From contig JAFABI010000007.1 of NCBI GenBank assembly GCA_023426125.1, positions 1-64,000 of the forward strand: 64,000 bases of DNA. The letters run 5' to 3'. Shown here piece after piece: positions 36,697 through 46,105 of this stretch. The notes under the pieces were generated by a model. It was not told where the DNA came from. It did not search any database and saw only the letters and a list, made by a program, of their open reading frames with translations. The DNA comes from Bacillota bacterium (GTDB lineage: Bacteria > Bacillota > Clostridia > Acetivibrionales > DTU013). A program made the position numbers and the translations under genes. Within the stretch, counting starts at the first letter, position 1, and every line of letters starts with the position of its first letter.

Positions 36697-36895
36697 GCAA
36701 GAGCAAGCCGGACGCGGGCTATAAGATGGCAACCGCACCGGCGCTTTGATGGAATTGCAATGGCTATTATGGTATGCCCGGAAACTTCGCAGTTTGGCTA
36801 TAATCGGAAGTTAAAAAATTAACACTTAGCTACTAAGCTGTGGAAGTATATGGTTGTATGAAAGGTGTAAGCAAATATGATTGCGAGGTTGTTTT

Positions 36896-37387
36896 ATGGA
36901 GTTTATTGGTGATGAAGAACTTCAACTGTATCAAAATGAAATATCAAAAAGACTTATAGCTCTTATTGAAAGAATAGAAAACTTTCATTTACTCTGCGAA
37001 AATTCAAAAGAATATGATGTGTATTTTGAAGTGATTTTAGTGCAATTAAGAGCGATGTTCATTGAAAATACAAGGTATAAAGGTAATTATACTTCTCAAG
37101 TTTATATGAAAAAATTAGGAATGGAAAGTGAAGTTGATAGGATAAACAGTTACTTAGATGAAAAAATTACTGATGATTTATCTATAAGAGAAGCTATTAA
37201 GACAATTGTTGACAAGCATATTGTACATTATGACTATTTGAGTGATAAGGACGTTGAAAAAATAGAGATTTGTAAGAATGCTTTAAAAAATAAAGATAGT
37301 AAGCATTATTTATGGAAGTTTGCTTTAGGACTTGCACTAGCAACCGCTGATGGGGAGTTAAAAGCTATTTTGCGAAAATCTCTATAA
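36896..37387 (+). CDS. Hypothetical helical protein
   Basis: A 163-residue helical protein starting MEFIGDEELQLYQNEISK, with ribosome site GCGAGG before ATG 36896. Near residue 115 is IVDKHIVHYDYLSDKD, reminiscent of HEPN/AbiU2-like 'DK..aH.D' segments, but this is weak. AT-rich like the kinase 200 nt upstream. Function unknown. Bases 37388-37663 downstream show no gene. Confidence 0.55.
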   Translation: MEFIGDEELQLYQNEISKRLIALIERIENFHLLCENSKEYDVYFEVILVQLRAMFIENTRYKGNYTSQVYMKKLGMESEVDRINSYLDEKITDDLSIREAIKTIVDKHIVHYDYLSDKDVEKIEICKNALKNKDSKHYLWKFALGLALATADGELKAILRKSL

Positions 37388-37663
37388 AATAAACAGGACA
37401 AGTTAAAATTATTTTAACAATTAAAAATTTACCTTTCCATTATTCATATACCCATTAGGCTAATAATGTGAAGCTTATATTTGCCATATGTACTGCAATA
37501 CAAAGCTGTATAAAAAAAGTGCGAATAAAGTATATTATGGATATATTAATGTAATGAGGAGGCTATGTGGATAAAAGGTTCTATTATGCTTTCTAGTGGT
37601 ATAAGGTAATGTATTAGATGCGTTATAGTGCAACCGAACTATATTTACCTTATTCTTACATAA

Positions 37664-38311
37664 CGACAGTCTTGTACAATTATAATATGCGTCAGCTCCG
37701 ACTGTATATCGACAGCTAACGTTAAGGAGGAATATATCGACCATTACATATTTTACTTTTTACTTAACCTTCTTTATATCCAAGCCGAATTGATTCTACA
37801 TGGAATATACATCCGTGGGGGTGTAACAATTAATAAGCACTTCTACAACTACAAAATGATATTCTCGTCAGCTCTGGTGGATGCATATAAACTTGAGAGT
37901 AAAAATGCAATCTATCCTCGAATACTGATACATGAATCGGTTGTAAGGAAATTAACTCATGATGCCGATCTGTCAGGCCTTAATGCTGTAGTTAAGCAAG
38001 ACGCAGATGGACTCGCATTCTTAGACTATCTTGAATATATTTCTGAGTGCGACGATTTCGACGGCATGTATGAATATATGAAAAGGCATAAGGAATCAGT
38101 ATTGCAGAATATAAACGGGCCGCTTAGTCCTGAAGTAAAGCAGAAATACTTATGGGTAGCGAGGTATCACAATCAGAAGGTTAGTGAGAGCTTTTCGGAC
38201 GAAGAGTATCAGGCACGGCAAAATCACGAACCCATATTTTCCCTAACTCTTTATGAAGAGTTTTTAAAAAAATGCCGTTTCAGCATTTATATTAAAGAAA
38301 ACTGCCTGTAA
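37664..38311 (+). pseudogene. 5'-truncated class III nucleotidyl-cyclase-like gene
   Basis: The frame is open from 37664, after a TAA, to 38311. It contains a metal-Asp-like VSSDCIST block, LELILHGIY-type helix, RGGVTI, and then IFSSALVDAYKLESKNAIYP, the typical core of bacterial class III cyclases such as those in Pycsar defence operons. The N terminus with the first metal Asp is missing and there is no credible start (TTG at 37790 is internal). No Pycsar effector gene adjoins. I regard it as a relic. Confidence 0.5.
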
Positions 38312-38415
38312 GATTTAGCTTCAGGGCCTTTCATGGAATAAACAAAGGCTGGATAATATGCCAAGCCGGATGGTCCATTCCGGATACATCCCGCAAGTTA
38401 AGTATTAGTTGATAT

Positions 38416-38613
38416 CTATCTTGTTTTAAAATTTAGATTCAACAAATAGTCCCTGTAGCCGAAATCCATTCCTGCAAGAAACCGTCGGCTTTTCATGCTT
38501 GCCCCAGGATACCTTTTGCTATCTTTTTTGACAGCATTGAATGCTATTCTTTTAAGAACAGCCATATTTTGAGGGGCCGTACCTTTTCGTGTCCGGTTTG
38601 CATCGTCACCATC
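38416..38613 (-). pseudogene. ISAs1-family transposase C-terminal remnant
   Basis: On the minus strand, 65 codons ending in TAG at 38416 read DGDDANRTRKGTAPQNMAVL and RIAFNAVKKDSKRYPGASMKS, then FLAGMDFGYRDYLL. These fit the terminal segment of ISAs1-type transposases (ED.SR.RKG..N.A.LR..ALN..K....S.K.KR..AG.D..YL). Only the end remains. It abuts the phosphotransferase fragment on the other strand, so it marks a rearrangement. Confidence 0.65.
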
Positions 38614-39154
38614 TGTAATTAATAGAGCTATAGACTCATTGGAAAAGCTGGCATCTGTACTTAAAAAACGGACATTTCCGTTTGTTATTTGTCATGCGGA
38701 TTTGCATCCGGCAAATGTACTTCGTGACAGTGCTGGCAACGTGTTTATAGTTGACTGGGATGAAGTAATGATGGCTCCGAAAGAACGTGATTTCATTTTT
38801 CTTAATGAAGGATCATTTTATGGGTTGGCTGGTGACAGCATAACTCCATTTATTCAAGGGTATGGACATACTGAGATTGACTGGTCTGTGCTAACATATT
38901 ACAAATTTGAGCGGGCAATTCAAGATTTAATCGCCTACACTGAGGAAGTATTGTTTAAAGATGACTCTGCCGGAATGAAAACAAAACAAATGCATTACAA
39001 TCATTTAATGAACTTTTTGAAGGGGGTGGGGAAATTTCTGCTGCCTATTCGGCGGAAAAACATCTGCACCGATTATATGATATACAGCTATGACGCTTAT
39101 CTCAGGCGGATAAGAGATGATGTCCGGTTGGCGGAAAATGCGGATGTCTTGTAA
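38573..39154 (+). pseudogene. C-terminal half of aminoglycoside-type phosphotransferase
   Basis: The ORF is open from 38573 but homology begins around 38630: FVICHADLHPANVL (catalytic loop) and FIVDWDEVMMAPKERDFIFL (metal loop), resembling spectinomycin-type APH(9) enzymes. The N lobe with the ATP-binding part is absent, replaced by the ISAs1 remnant. The usual start is lost; TTG at 38639 is the only candidate. Non-functional. Confidence 0.7.
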
Positions 39155-39157
39155 GAA

Positions 39158-39517
39158 TTAGGGGCGCACAAAACAGGTAACGCCATAGGGAGCACCGCCG
39201 GAGGTATATCCCGCAATGTAATAAAAGGTTTCGTCTGAATCCGGGAATCTTTCGGGAAGCTCCTTTTCTTTCTTCGCCAATTTGTGCGCTTCGGCTTGTT
39301 TTTGTCTGTTCAGTGCAGTTTGCTTCAATTGCTTGATATATTCCGGAGAGATCTCGAGCCCCAGTATTTGCAATTCATTTATGGCACAGAGTTTATCAAC
39401 GCCAAAATGCCTGGCATAGCCGTGGACCAGATTCTTTCCCTCATACTTTGGTATCCAGTGTTGTGCGGACTGCAGTCTCGCTTTTCGTTTCATTTGCTTG
39501 CATCTGGGTGTTGACAA
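39158..39517 (-). CDS. Conserved hypothetical protein (119 aa)
   Basis: A short basic protein with QSAQHWIPKYEGKNLVHGYA, FGVDKLCAINELQILG, a Lys/Glu/Gln-rich helix and a conserved-looking end FYYIAGYTSGGAPYGVT. I recall similar proteins as widespread, uncharacterised Bacillota proteins. The TTG at 39517 has AGGAG about 10 nt upstream; the ATG at 39493 is an alternative. Function unknown. Confidence 0.6.
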   Translation of the reverse strand: MSTPRCKQMKRKARLQSAQHWIPKYEGKNLVHGYARHFGVDKLCAINELQILGLEISPEYIKQLKQTALNRQKQAEAHKLAKKEKELPERFPDSDETFYYIAGYTSGGAPYGVTCFVRP

Positions 39518-39535
39518 TGGGGGACACTCCTATTC

Positions 39536-41248
39536 CTATAGTTTTATTTTCAATAATTCATCCTTGAAGGCAGGCCTTCTGGGATAGGCTGAAATGAGTG
39601 AAGCAGTTACTTGCCGTGCCTGTTCTGCTCCTCCGGCTTTGCACAAAAGCTTTATATGCTCGCACACCTGTTTATAACCGCCCCTGGAGGAGGCATTTTT
39701 TGCTCCGTGTTGAATCAATAACAGGAATATTTGATAAACTTCTTCGAGATAAACGGGAAGCAGGTGCTTATAATATTGAATGATTGCAGAAGGATTTGCC
39801 TTAACATAAGCGAGCAGCCTGGCAAGCTCTTTTTCTTCAATAAGGATACTTGCATAATTGTTAAAATACCCTTTCTTCTCTTCTAAAGCCCTGAGGATAC
39901 CAGGATAAACAGTGAGCCACTTTTCTTGAGGATAGGTTTCCTTCAGTTTCTTATAAAAGTCAAAGTCCCCTATAAGAACGAATTCCAATGCTATTTGACG
40001 CTGCTTATCCAGCTCTCCTGAATGGCTATAGGTTTCATACCGGTATTTTTTCCACTGATTCACAAGACCGGCGTAGTCCTTGTCTTTCTCTTCTCCGTCC
40101 AGAGCCAGATTTTCCGCACGGGAATAGTCCTTTTGTGAAAGGGCTTTGTTTATGGCTTGCACTCTGAAATTCGTATACTTCAGATTGCTTTCCAGGAATT
40201 CTTCCGCTTTGTCTTGTCCATCAAAGTTAAGAATAAGAGAGTAGCGGATTTCAGCGATTTTCTCTTGAGCGTGATTAGAGATCTGAGAGTCTGTGAATCT
40301 CTCAGCTAAGGAATCCAGCTCCTTCTCCAGTCTTCTTCGCAAGTCAGGAGTATTTGCAAGGTATGCGCAGGTTTTCAACAGGTCCAGCCGCCAATTGGAC
40401 CAATCATCCAAATACTTTCGTACAGCCTCTCGCAGAAGCTTTTCAAATATGTCTGCCATAGCCTCCGGAGATATATCGTATTCTGTAATGCTGCTGAGAA
40501 AGGATACGGCTTCTTCTATTATGCTGCCCATGTATCCATCCGAATCGTCGACATAGTTGAGCAGTGGCACCACTTCCCGGATAATGCATAGATAAAGGGT
40601 TACGGCTCTGGTATACTGGCCGCAGTCAGCAGCTTCCCCAGCTCGTTCTATAACCAGTCTTGCACCTTCTATTGCTTCAAAGGTATTTTCATATCTTATA
40701 TAACCATCACGATTACTATATTTGTCAACATAACTGCGAATAAGTGCCAGACAATTTTTGATCTCGTCCTCTTCCGTATCATTTGAATACGTGAACTCCA
40801 CCTTTTTACCGAAATCGGGATACTCGACAGAAAGAGAGACCAGAAGTGACACTAATTCTTCTTTGGAGAGAGCGGATAGGATACGATGAATGCGACACTC
40901 CGGAGATTCCTTTTCCAAAGAGACTTTCTTCTTTGCATACTCCCCCAGGTCTATCACGGAACCTGCAGGGCTTTTTTGTTTCTTCATTTTTCTTAAGGAA
41001 TAATAAACTACGACCTCATGCTTGCATTCAGACCCCATGTCATACGGGCAATTGCAGTGAGAAAACAGGATCTCGCCGTCAGTCCCAAGTCTTACTATGA
41101 CGGTGTAGTTTTCGGTGCCTTCAACAACAGCTTTGTACGCGTTATCGCTTTCTTTCATGATTGACAGAATGGCTCCCGAGCGGTAGTAAGCATCGCCCCG
41201 TTGCAGTATCTTGCTTTCTATATGGTTTTCGAAGTCGGAAAGCTTCAT
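39536..41248 (-). CDS. SWIM zinc-finger protein
   Basis: A 570-residue protein. The SWIM finger is near residues 65-77 (SHCNCPYDMGSECKHEVVV, CxC...CxH). A very long helical-repeat region follows, similar to SWIM proteins annotated as DNA- or protein-binding factors. It is not closely similar to the SWIM protein at 26497. It lies on the minus strand 18 nt upstream of the 119-aa gene, so the two may be cotranscribed. Function unknown. Confidence 0.75.
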   Translation of the reverse strand: MKLSDFENHIESKILQRGDAYYRSGAILSIMKESDNAYKAVVEGTENYTVIVRLGTDGEILFSHCNCPYDMGSECKHEVVVYYSLRKMKKQKSPAGSVIDLGEYAKKKVSLEKESPECRIHRILSALSKEELVSLLVSLSVEYPDFGKKVEFTYSNDTEEDEIKNCLALIRSYVDKYSNRDGYIRYENTFEAIEGARLVIERAGEAADCGQYTRAVTLYLCIIREVVPLLNYVDDSDGYMGSIIEEAVSFLSSITEYDISPEAMADIFEKLLREAVRKYLDDWSNWRLDLLKTCAYLANTPDLRRRLEKELDSLAERFTDSQISNHAQEKIAEIRYSLILNFDGQDKAEEFLESNLKYTNFRVQAINKALSQKDYSRAENLALDGEEKDKDYAGLVNQWKKYRYETYSHSGELDKQRQIALEFVLIGDFDFYKKLKETYPQEKWLTVYPGILRALEEKKGYFNNYASILIEEKELARLLAYVKANPSAIIQYYKHLLPVYLEEVYQIFLLLIQHGAKNASSRGGYKQVCEHIKLLCKAGGAEQARQVTASLISAYPRRPAFKDELLKIKL

Positions 41249-41462
41249 AGTGTATTCTCCTGACGAATGAGTTGGTATGCTACGATTTTATATTAATTTA
41301 TGAGGATTTTCAAGAAGCCTTTTCCAAAACCTTATTGCCGTAAATGTCATTGTCGAGCCAGGTCTATTGATGGGAAAGCTGATCTATTAGGAGAAGGTGT
41401 TCTATGCGACCAGGCTTTTTGAATTGTGCCGAACAATTCTTCCCCAATAGTAAAGTATATTC

Positions 41463-41486
41463 AAAAAAAGAGCCATTAAGGCTCAT
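41463..41486 (-). terminator. Orphan terminator-like hairpin
   Basis: On the minus strand GAGCC-N5-GGCTC is followed by seven T residues. No minus-strand gene lies just upstream, so it may be left from a lost gene. The surrounding 41249-41800 holds no supported gene; GCCTTAA-N6-TTAAGGC at 41711-41730 is another hairpin of unknown meaning. Confidence 0.45.
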
Positions 41487-41800
41487 GAAAATTTACATTT
41501 ATGCAAAGACAAAAAATGTGGTTAGCATGCTTGTCCAATAAAAACTGATTAGCGCAATCAGTTAAGTTAAGCACTTTATTGATATTTTCAGGATTTGGTT
41601 TATAATGAAATTGGTATATTGTACGTCCGAAACAAAACGCAGTATACCCAGTATAGTCAGAATAGAGAGTTTATTGAGCTTTGAGAGTTTACTCATAATC
41701 GTTAGAGCGCGCCTTAAGCGCGATTAAGGCATATAAAGATATCCTGACCGTATTTGATGGAGAGTTTTATAATGAAAGTGACATATTCAGGGGGTACGCC

Positions 41801-42337
41801 ATGCATCTGCAAAAACTTGACAAAGAGAATTCTGTCGCTATTGACAAGAGCGATATAATCAGCCGGCTGAAAGAATACAGCAAGGTATCAAGGGCGAGCC
41901 TCCCGAGAGATTTGGATTGCACTATAAAAAACAGAGTACTGCGGGTTTTCATCAAAAATCCTGCTCGGGATATGCAAAACGACAGCGTCGCTTTCGAGGG
42001 ATGGCTACTCATATTGAAGTATTGGCTGTCTAAGAAAATCGAGTATGTCGTACTCGACTTTGAGGCGCGGGAAGATTTGATGCGGAAATACGGCTTCCCC
42101 GAGGCTTGCCACTACAATCGCTTTCTCTACAGGCTTTCCAACATGACAAGGTTTTTTCCAACATGGTTCTTTGTCAGCGAAAGCAAAAGCGACATTATAT
42201 TCGACTTCATACATTGGGTGCGGTCGAGCAATATGATGCTGAACAATTCTCTTCAAGAAAGACCTGACCAAATAGGCACGCGTAGGTTGGAGTGGCAAGC
42301 AGAGGCATGGTTTGTAAACCGAAACTCGGTACATTAG
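41801..42337 (+). CDS. Hypothetical protein (178 aa)
   Basis: GGGGG lies 10 nt before the ATG. The product contains VLRVFIKNPARDMQNDSVAF and YVVLDFEAREDLMRKYGFPE, with an aromatic middle (RFFPTWFF). No signal peptide or transmembrane segment. I do not recognise the family. It stands alone between the SWIM gene and the ceramidase-like gene. Confidence 0.5.
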   Translation: MHLQKLDKENSVAIDKSDIISRLKEYSKVSRASLPRDLDCTIKNRVLRVFIKNPARDMQNDSVAFEGWLLILKYWLSKKIEYVVLDFEAREDLMRKYGFPEACHYNRFLYRLSNMTRFFPTWFFVSESKSDIIFDFIHWVRSSNMMLNNSLQERPDQIGTRRLEWQAEAWFVNRNSVH

Positions 42338-42490
42338 AGGATTATTCCGGACAGTTCAAGCTTAGGTTACCAAAGTCCCTTCACAGGAGCTGGCGGAAAA
42401 TTCAAAACGCGAAGGAATTAGTATGAATCAATATTGTCTATATCTGTTAAGTAAAAATAGCAAAAGCCATGAAGTGTTGGAGCGATAAGT

Positions 42491-43747
42491 ATGAATAGAT
42501 TGTACCAGGCTGCATTTTCCCAGGTTGACATTACACCTGATTTTCAGGTCGAATTGATCGGTTGTTATAGGGAAGATAACCGGTCACAGGGCGTATTGCA
42601 CCGCCTGTATGCACAGGTGCTGCTACTTCAGCATGACGGCAGAGCTTTCTGCCTTATAACGATTGAAAGCCTTGGGTTAACTACCCAACTTGCGGAGGAG
42701 CTGCGCATAAGGGTTGCCAGGCTTCTAAATACTGAAATCACCCATGTCATGCTTAACTTTTCACACACGCATTCCGCGCCTGCGTCAACTACATTTGCGC
42801 TAAACGGTGAACTTTATATCAGCCATATGTGTGAACAGATTTTGAAGTGCATAGAAGAAGCCAAAACAAAGTATAGACCTTGTAAAGCAGGATGGGCTCT
42901 TGCCAATACGTGTATCGGAGAAAACCGGCGAGATGGCTGCACAGTTATAGACAACAGACTTGGAGCCTTGAAGCTGGCGGACTTAAGAAGCGGCAAGCCA
43001 ATTTCCATAGTTTTGAGGCTCGCAGCTCATGCAAATATATTGATGAGGGATCATTGCAAGATTTCGGGCGATTTTTTCAGTATAGCCCGTGAGAAACTGC
43101 AAAATTATTTTTCATGCCCCGTAATGCTGATTCAGGGCGCAGCGGGAAATATAAAGCCGATTGGGGTGCACAAAATATACGGAGGAGAAATCTCCGATTT
43201 GGAAAAAATAGGGGATATTCTTGTGGATTCGGTTAGCGGATTGGAAGTTGAATTATACGCTATAAAAGATATTCAAATGTTCTCCGGAAAAATAGATTAC
43301 TTTTCCGATGTTCCGTCGGAAGCAGAAGCCGAAAGGATTGCCGGCGAAGGTCTGAAAACCTTTGGAATAGACGGGACAAACTGGCTTCAGGAATGCCAAA
43401 GACTTAGAAAAGCCGGAGTCAAATTTCAGACGCTGCAAGGAGAAGTGCAGTTTCTTAAGATTGATAACGGCTGTTTTTGCGGTGTGCCGGAGGAAATTTT
43501 CTGTGAAATATCGATGGAAGCCGAGGAAAAAACACAGAATCCATTGGTGTTTTTTAATGGCTATACAAACGGTTGCACCGGTTACCTTCCGCATAAGGAA
43601 GAATGGAAAAAGGGCGGATATGAAACGCTTTACAGTTATTTGACCTACTATCCGTTTCATGGCCATGTCATGCCATTCCGGGAGGACACGGCAGAGCGCC
43701 TGATTAAGCTTGTATCGGATAGTTGGAGAGACTGCGCATGGCGGTAG
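42491..43747 (+). CDS. Neutral/alkaline ceramidase-like protein
   Basis: A 418-residue protein with the N-terminal pattern of neutral non-lysosomal ceramidases: AAFSQVDITPDFQVELIGCY, ITIESLGLT, NFSHTHSAP (metal-binding His) and LIQGAAGNIKP. No signal peptide is evident, unlike secreted ceramidases. In bacteria such proteins are often of unknown substrate. The last 235 coding nt plus 42 nt beyond the stop recur at 47327-47603. GGAG lies upstream of the ATG. Confidence 0.7.
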   Translation: MNRLYQAAFSQVDITPDFQVELIGCYREDNRSQGVLHRLYAQVLLLQHDGRAFCLITIESLGLTTQLAEELRIRVARLLNTEITHVMLNFSHTHSAPASTTFALNGELYISHMCEQILKCIEEAKTKYRPCKAGWALANTCIGENRRDGCTVIDNRLGALKLADLRSGKPISIVLRLAAHANILMRDHCKISGDFFSIAREKLQNYFSCPVMLIQGAAGNIKPIGVHKIYGGEISDLEKIGDILVDSVSGLEVELYAIKDIQMFSGKIDYFSDVPSEAEAERIAGEGLKTFGIDGTNWLQECQRLRKAGVKFQTLQGEVQFLKIDNGCFCGVPEEIFCEISMEAEEKTQNPLVFFNGYTNGCTGYLPHKEEWKKGGYETLYSYLTYYPFHGHVMPFREDTAERLIKLVSDSWRDCAWR

Positions 43748-43789
43748 CATAAAAATTATGAATCTTATCTGTAATTGCTTTAATGATTT
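43513..43789 (+). repeat. 277-nt direct repeat, copy A (ceramidase-like 3' end)
   Basis: Bases 43513-43789 align without gaps to 47327-47603 with about ten mismatches (roughly 96 percent identity). The repeat spans the last 77 codons, the stop and 42 bases downstream. It is the left boundary of a segment of about 3.5 kb carrying the AAA ATPase and RloB genes. Confidence 0.95.
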
Positions 43790-44143
43790 ACAAATAAAAG
43801 ATTGCAGCAGATATCAGATGAGCATTCTTCAGACATTAACCAAGCTGCTCCAAAGCTTGGTGGAAAAAGGATTTCTAATTACAAACAATAAAGCTAGAAG
43901 AGGAACTGTATATCATTTAGACATTAGCCGATGGGAAAAAGTCAATCTTCCGTATGGATATTTATAGTGGATTATTGATGATAAAGAGCATGCCTGTGCA
44001 GCTATGGGAGATGGAGGAAATGTGATTTATTTTAATACAAAGAAAAAAACAGTCGTTTCTATTGCTTCTCTTGTTGTACAAAATGCAAAGATAGAATAGA
44101 ACTTATAAAAGAACATATTGAACCAATATTTAAGAATTGTGTA
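43790..44143 (+). pseudogene. Remnants of a winged-helix gene and a beta-lactamase-type hydrolase
   Basis: From 43820 the frame reads SILQTLTKLLQSLVEKGFLI, like an HTH. It runs into WEKVNLPYGYL, a TAG, then WIIDDKEHACAAMGDGGNVI and VVSIASLVVQNAK, which is the C-terminal end of a serine hydrolase of the beta-lactamase class. Further stops and a frameshift (near 44090) separate it from IKEHIEPIFKN. Only a decayed 3' part remains. Confidence 0.55.
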
Positions 44144-44186
44144 TAGGGGGATAACAAATTACAAGCAAAGTTAAAGGTAGTTTTGG

Positions 44187-44630
44187 ATGCACGGGGAGCC
44201 ATATTTCGTGGTGGAAGGAAAAATTACCGAGCGACCTTCCATTGGTTCGAGAATTATTGGCAATGATGAAGGATTTGCAACAAGTATTGCGGGACTCCTA
44301 TTTGTTCAAAAGAAAATATCAAGCGAACCAGAGTCAAATAACATAAGGGGAAAAATCACATCTGATATTATAAAATATATCGATGATATATTATCATTAT
44401 GGGAAGAGGTAGATGAGAAATCTATTTTGATTGAAAACACCTTAAGTATAATAGGTAAGGGCTATATTAGAATAATGTTTGCTTATCATAATGCAAAAAA
44501 ATCCGCCCTTTATAAGCAGATAAAAGCAGTATGGCCGCCGTATGAGAGATGCTTGTGCTGGTCAAGAGACTCTCATTTCAAATTCTGTTGTGGAGATGAG
44601 CAGAATTGGCTCAAAATGTTTCCTATTTAA
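44187..44630 (+). CDS. Hypothetical protein with SEC-C-like end
   Basis: A 147-residue protein. The C-terminal CLCWSRDSHFKFCCG resembles the SEC-C metal-binding motif (CxCxSgxKFKxCCg). The front part is unrecognised and may itself be truncated. AAAGG lies about 10 nt upstream of the ATG. It lies within the direct-repeat bounded segment ahead of the AAA/RloB pair. Confidence 0.45.
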   Translation: MHGEPYFVVEGKITERPSIGSRIIGNDEGFATSIAGLLFVQKKISSEPESNNIRGKITSDIIKYIDDILSLWEEVDEKSILIENTLSIIGKGYIRIMFAYHNAKKSALYKQIKAVWPPYERCLCWSRDSHFKFCCGDEQNWLKMFPI

Positions 44631-44761
44631 AACAATTTATAATCTGCATTTTAATAATCAATTTGAGATATTTCCGCAAACGATTTGTAAAAATCAAGTA
44701 AATAGGGTATAATTACATTAGAAAATTGCGAAGTTATATGTAAACGACAAGGAGTTGCCGA

Positions 44762-46105
44762 ATGCTAATAAGTTATAGTTTTAAAAATTTTCGTTCTTTC
44801 AGAGGCACATCACAGTTGGATTTGAAAGCGGGAACACAACGCACATATGATGAAAATCTCATCAGAGAGGCAGGAATGCGTATTCTTCCCTCAGCTGTTA
44901 TATATGGTGCAAATGCCAGTGGAAAGTCCAATATTATAATGTCTCTGGCACTTATGAGGGAAATAGTTCTGCAAGGTTCCATAGAAGCTTCGTCTCCAGA
45001 CTTGAGCAATATGGAACTATACCCGTTTGCCTATGGTTCAGAGCGAGAGCCGATTTTGTTTCAAGTTGAATTTACAAACGAAGGACGTCGATTCCTTTAT
45101 TCTTTTGAAGTAATGGCAAAGCTGTTTGAAAAGGATAAAAGGCAGATTGTATCAGAACGGCTTTGGATAAATAGCGGGAAAGAACTAATTCAGATTTTTG
45201 AACGTAATTCACAGCGGGTTGCAGTAAAGCGAGATAGAAAGGTTCTTTCATTGATTCAATATAATGAAAGGCTTCTATCTGAATTCGAAAACAAAATTAA
45301 TAAAAACCTTGGCCCTGTTGAACTGTTTTTGACGAATGCATTCAAAACTGTCATAAGCAGTGAAATTGCAGACAATGTGATTGATTTTTTCAAAACAAAA
45401 TTGGTTGTAGTAAGTGATTTTACCTTAAAAAAATTAAACCTTACATTTTCTTCTTCTGACATGCCGGAAAAGGATTTTGTAGTATGGAATAAAATGTTGG
45501 ATGGTTTCGTAAAAAATGCAGATTTCGGCCCTCAGCGGATATTATTTAAATCTCAAAAATCCGAGGATGAACATTCGGCAGATATGCGGCTTGTCTCCAT
45601 ATATAAATCAGGAGAACGGGATATAATGGTTCCCGCTGAACTGATGGAATCAAGAGGGACCTTGAAACTGCTTGATTTTGCGATACCTTTTGAAACATTG
45701 TTTGCAAGTGGAGGTGTTTTTGTGCTGGATGAATTCGATGCGGCAATTCATCCTGAACTGGTAAAAGGTATTATTGCTCTTTTCAATGACCAGTCGGCCA
45801 ATAAAAATGGGGCACAGCTTATATTCACCACTCATAACCCCATATATTTAAGTAATAAGATATTCCGCCGTGACCAGATAAAATTCGTTGAGAAGGATAA
45901 GGACACCTATGAAAGTACCATTCATTCATTGGCTGACTTTGGTGCAACTGATGTAAGGAACGACGAGAACTATCTACTTAACTATTTCAAGGGGAAGTAC
46001 AGTGCACTTCCGTATATAGACTTCTCCAAGCTTTTTACAAAGGCTGGTCGTGAGCAGAGCTCACTGCTCGCCCATGCGTCCCGGGAAGCAGAGGAGGTAA
46101 AATAA
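44762..46105 (+). CDS. AAA15/RloA-family ATPase
   Basis: A 447-residue SMC-like AAA ATPase: N-terminal SYSFKNFRSFRGTSQLDLKA, Walker A GANASGKSN near residues 49-57, signature-like region MESRGTLKLLDFAIPFE, Walker B VFVLDEFDAAIHPEL and the H-loop IFTTHNP. Paired with RloB it matches the RloAB/AbiL (AbiLi-AbiLii) abortive-infection type, related in layout to PARIS. AAGGAG upstream; the next gene begins directly at its stop. Confidence 0.88.
   Translation: MLISYSFKNFRSFRGTSQLDLKAGTQRTYDENLIREAGMRILPSAVIYGANASGKSNIIMSLALMREIVLQGSIEASSPDLSNMELYPFAYGSEREPILFQVEFTNEGRRFLYSFEVMAKLFEKDKRQIVSERLWINSGKELIQIFERNSQRVAVKRDRKVLSLIQYNERLLSEFENKINKNLGPVELFLTNAFKTVISSEIADNVIDFFKTKLVVVSDFTLKKLNLTFSSSDMPEKDFVVWNKMLDGFVKNADFGPQRILFKSQKSEDEHSADMRLVSIYKSGERDIMVPAELMESRGTLKLLDFAIPFETLFASGGVFVLDEFDAAIHPELVKGIIALFNDQSANKNGAQLIFTTHNPIYLSNKIFRRDQIKFVEKDKDTYESTIHSLADFGATDVRNDENYLLNYFKGKYSALPYIDFSKLFTKAGREQSSLLAHASREAEEVK

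Noticed and set aside
41404..41541. 45-codon plus-strand ORF
   Set aside because: It contains the terminator-like hairpin, lacks any recognisable feature and has a poorly spaced ribosome site.
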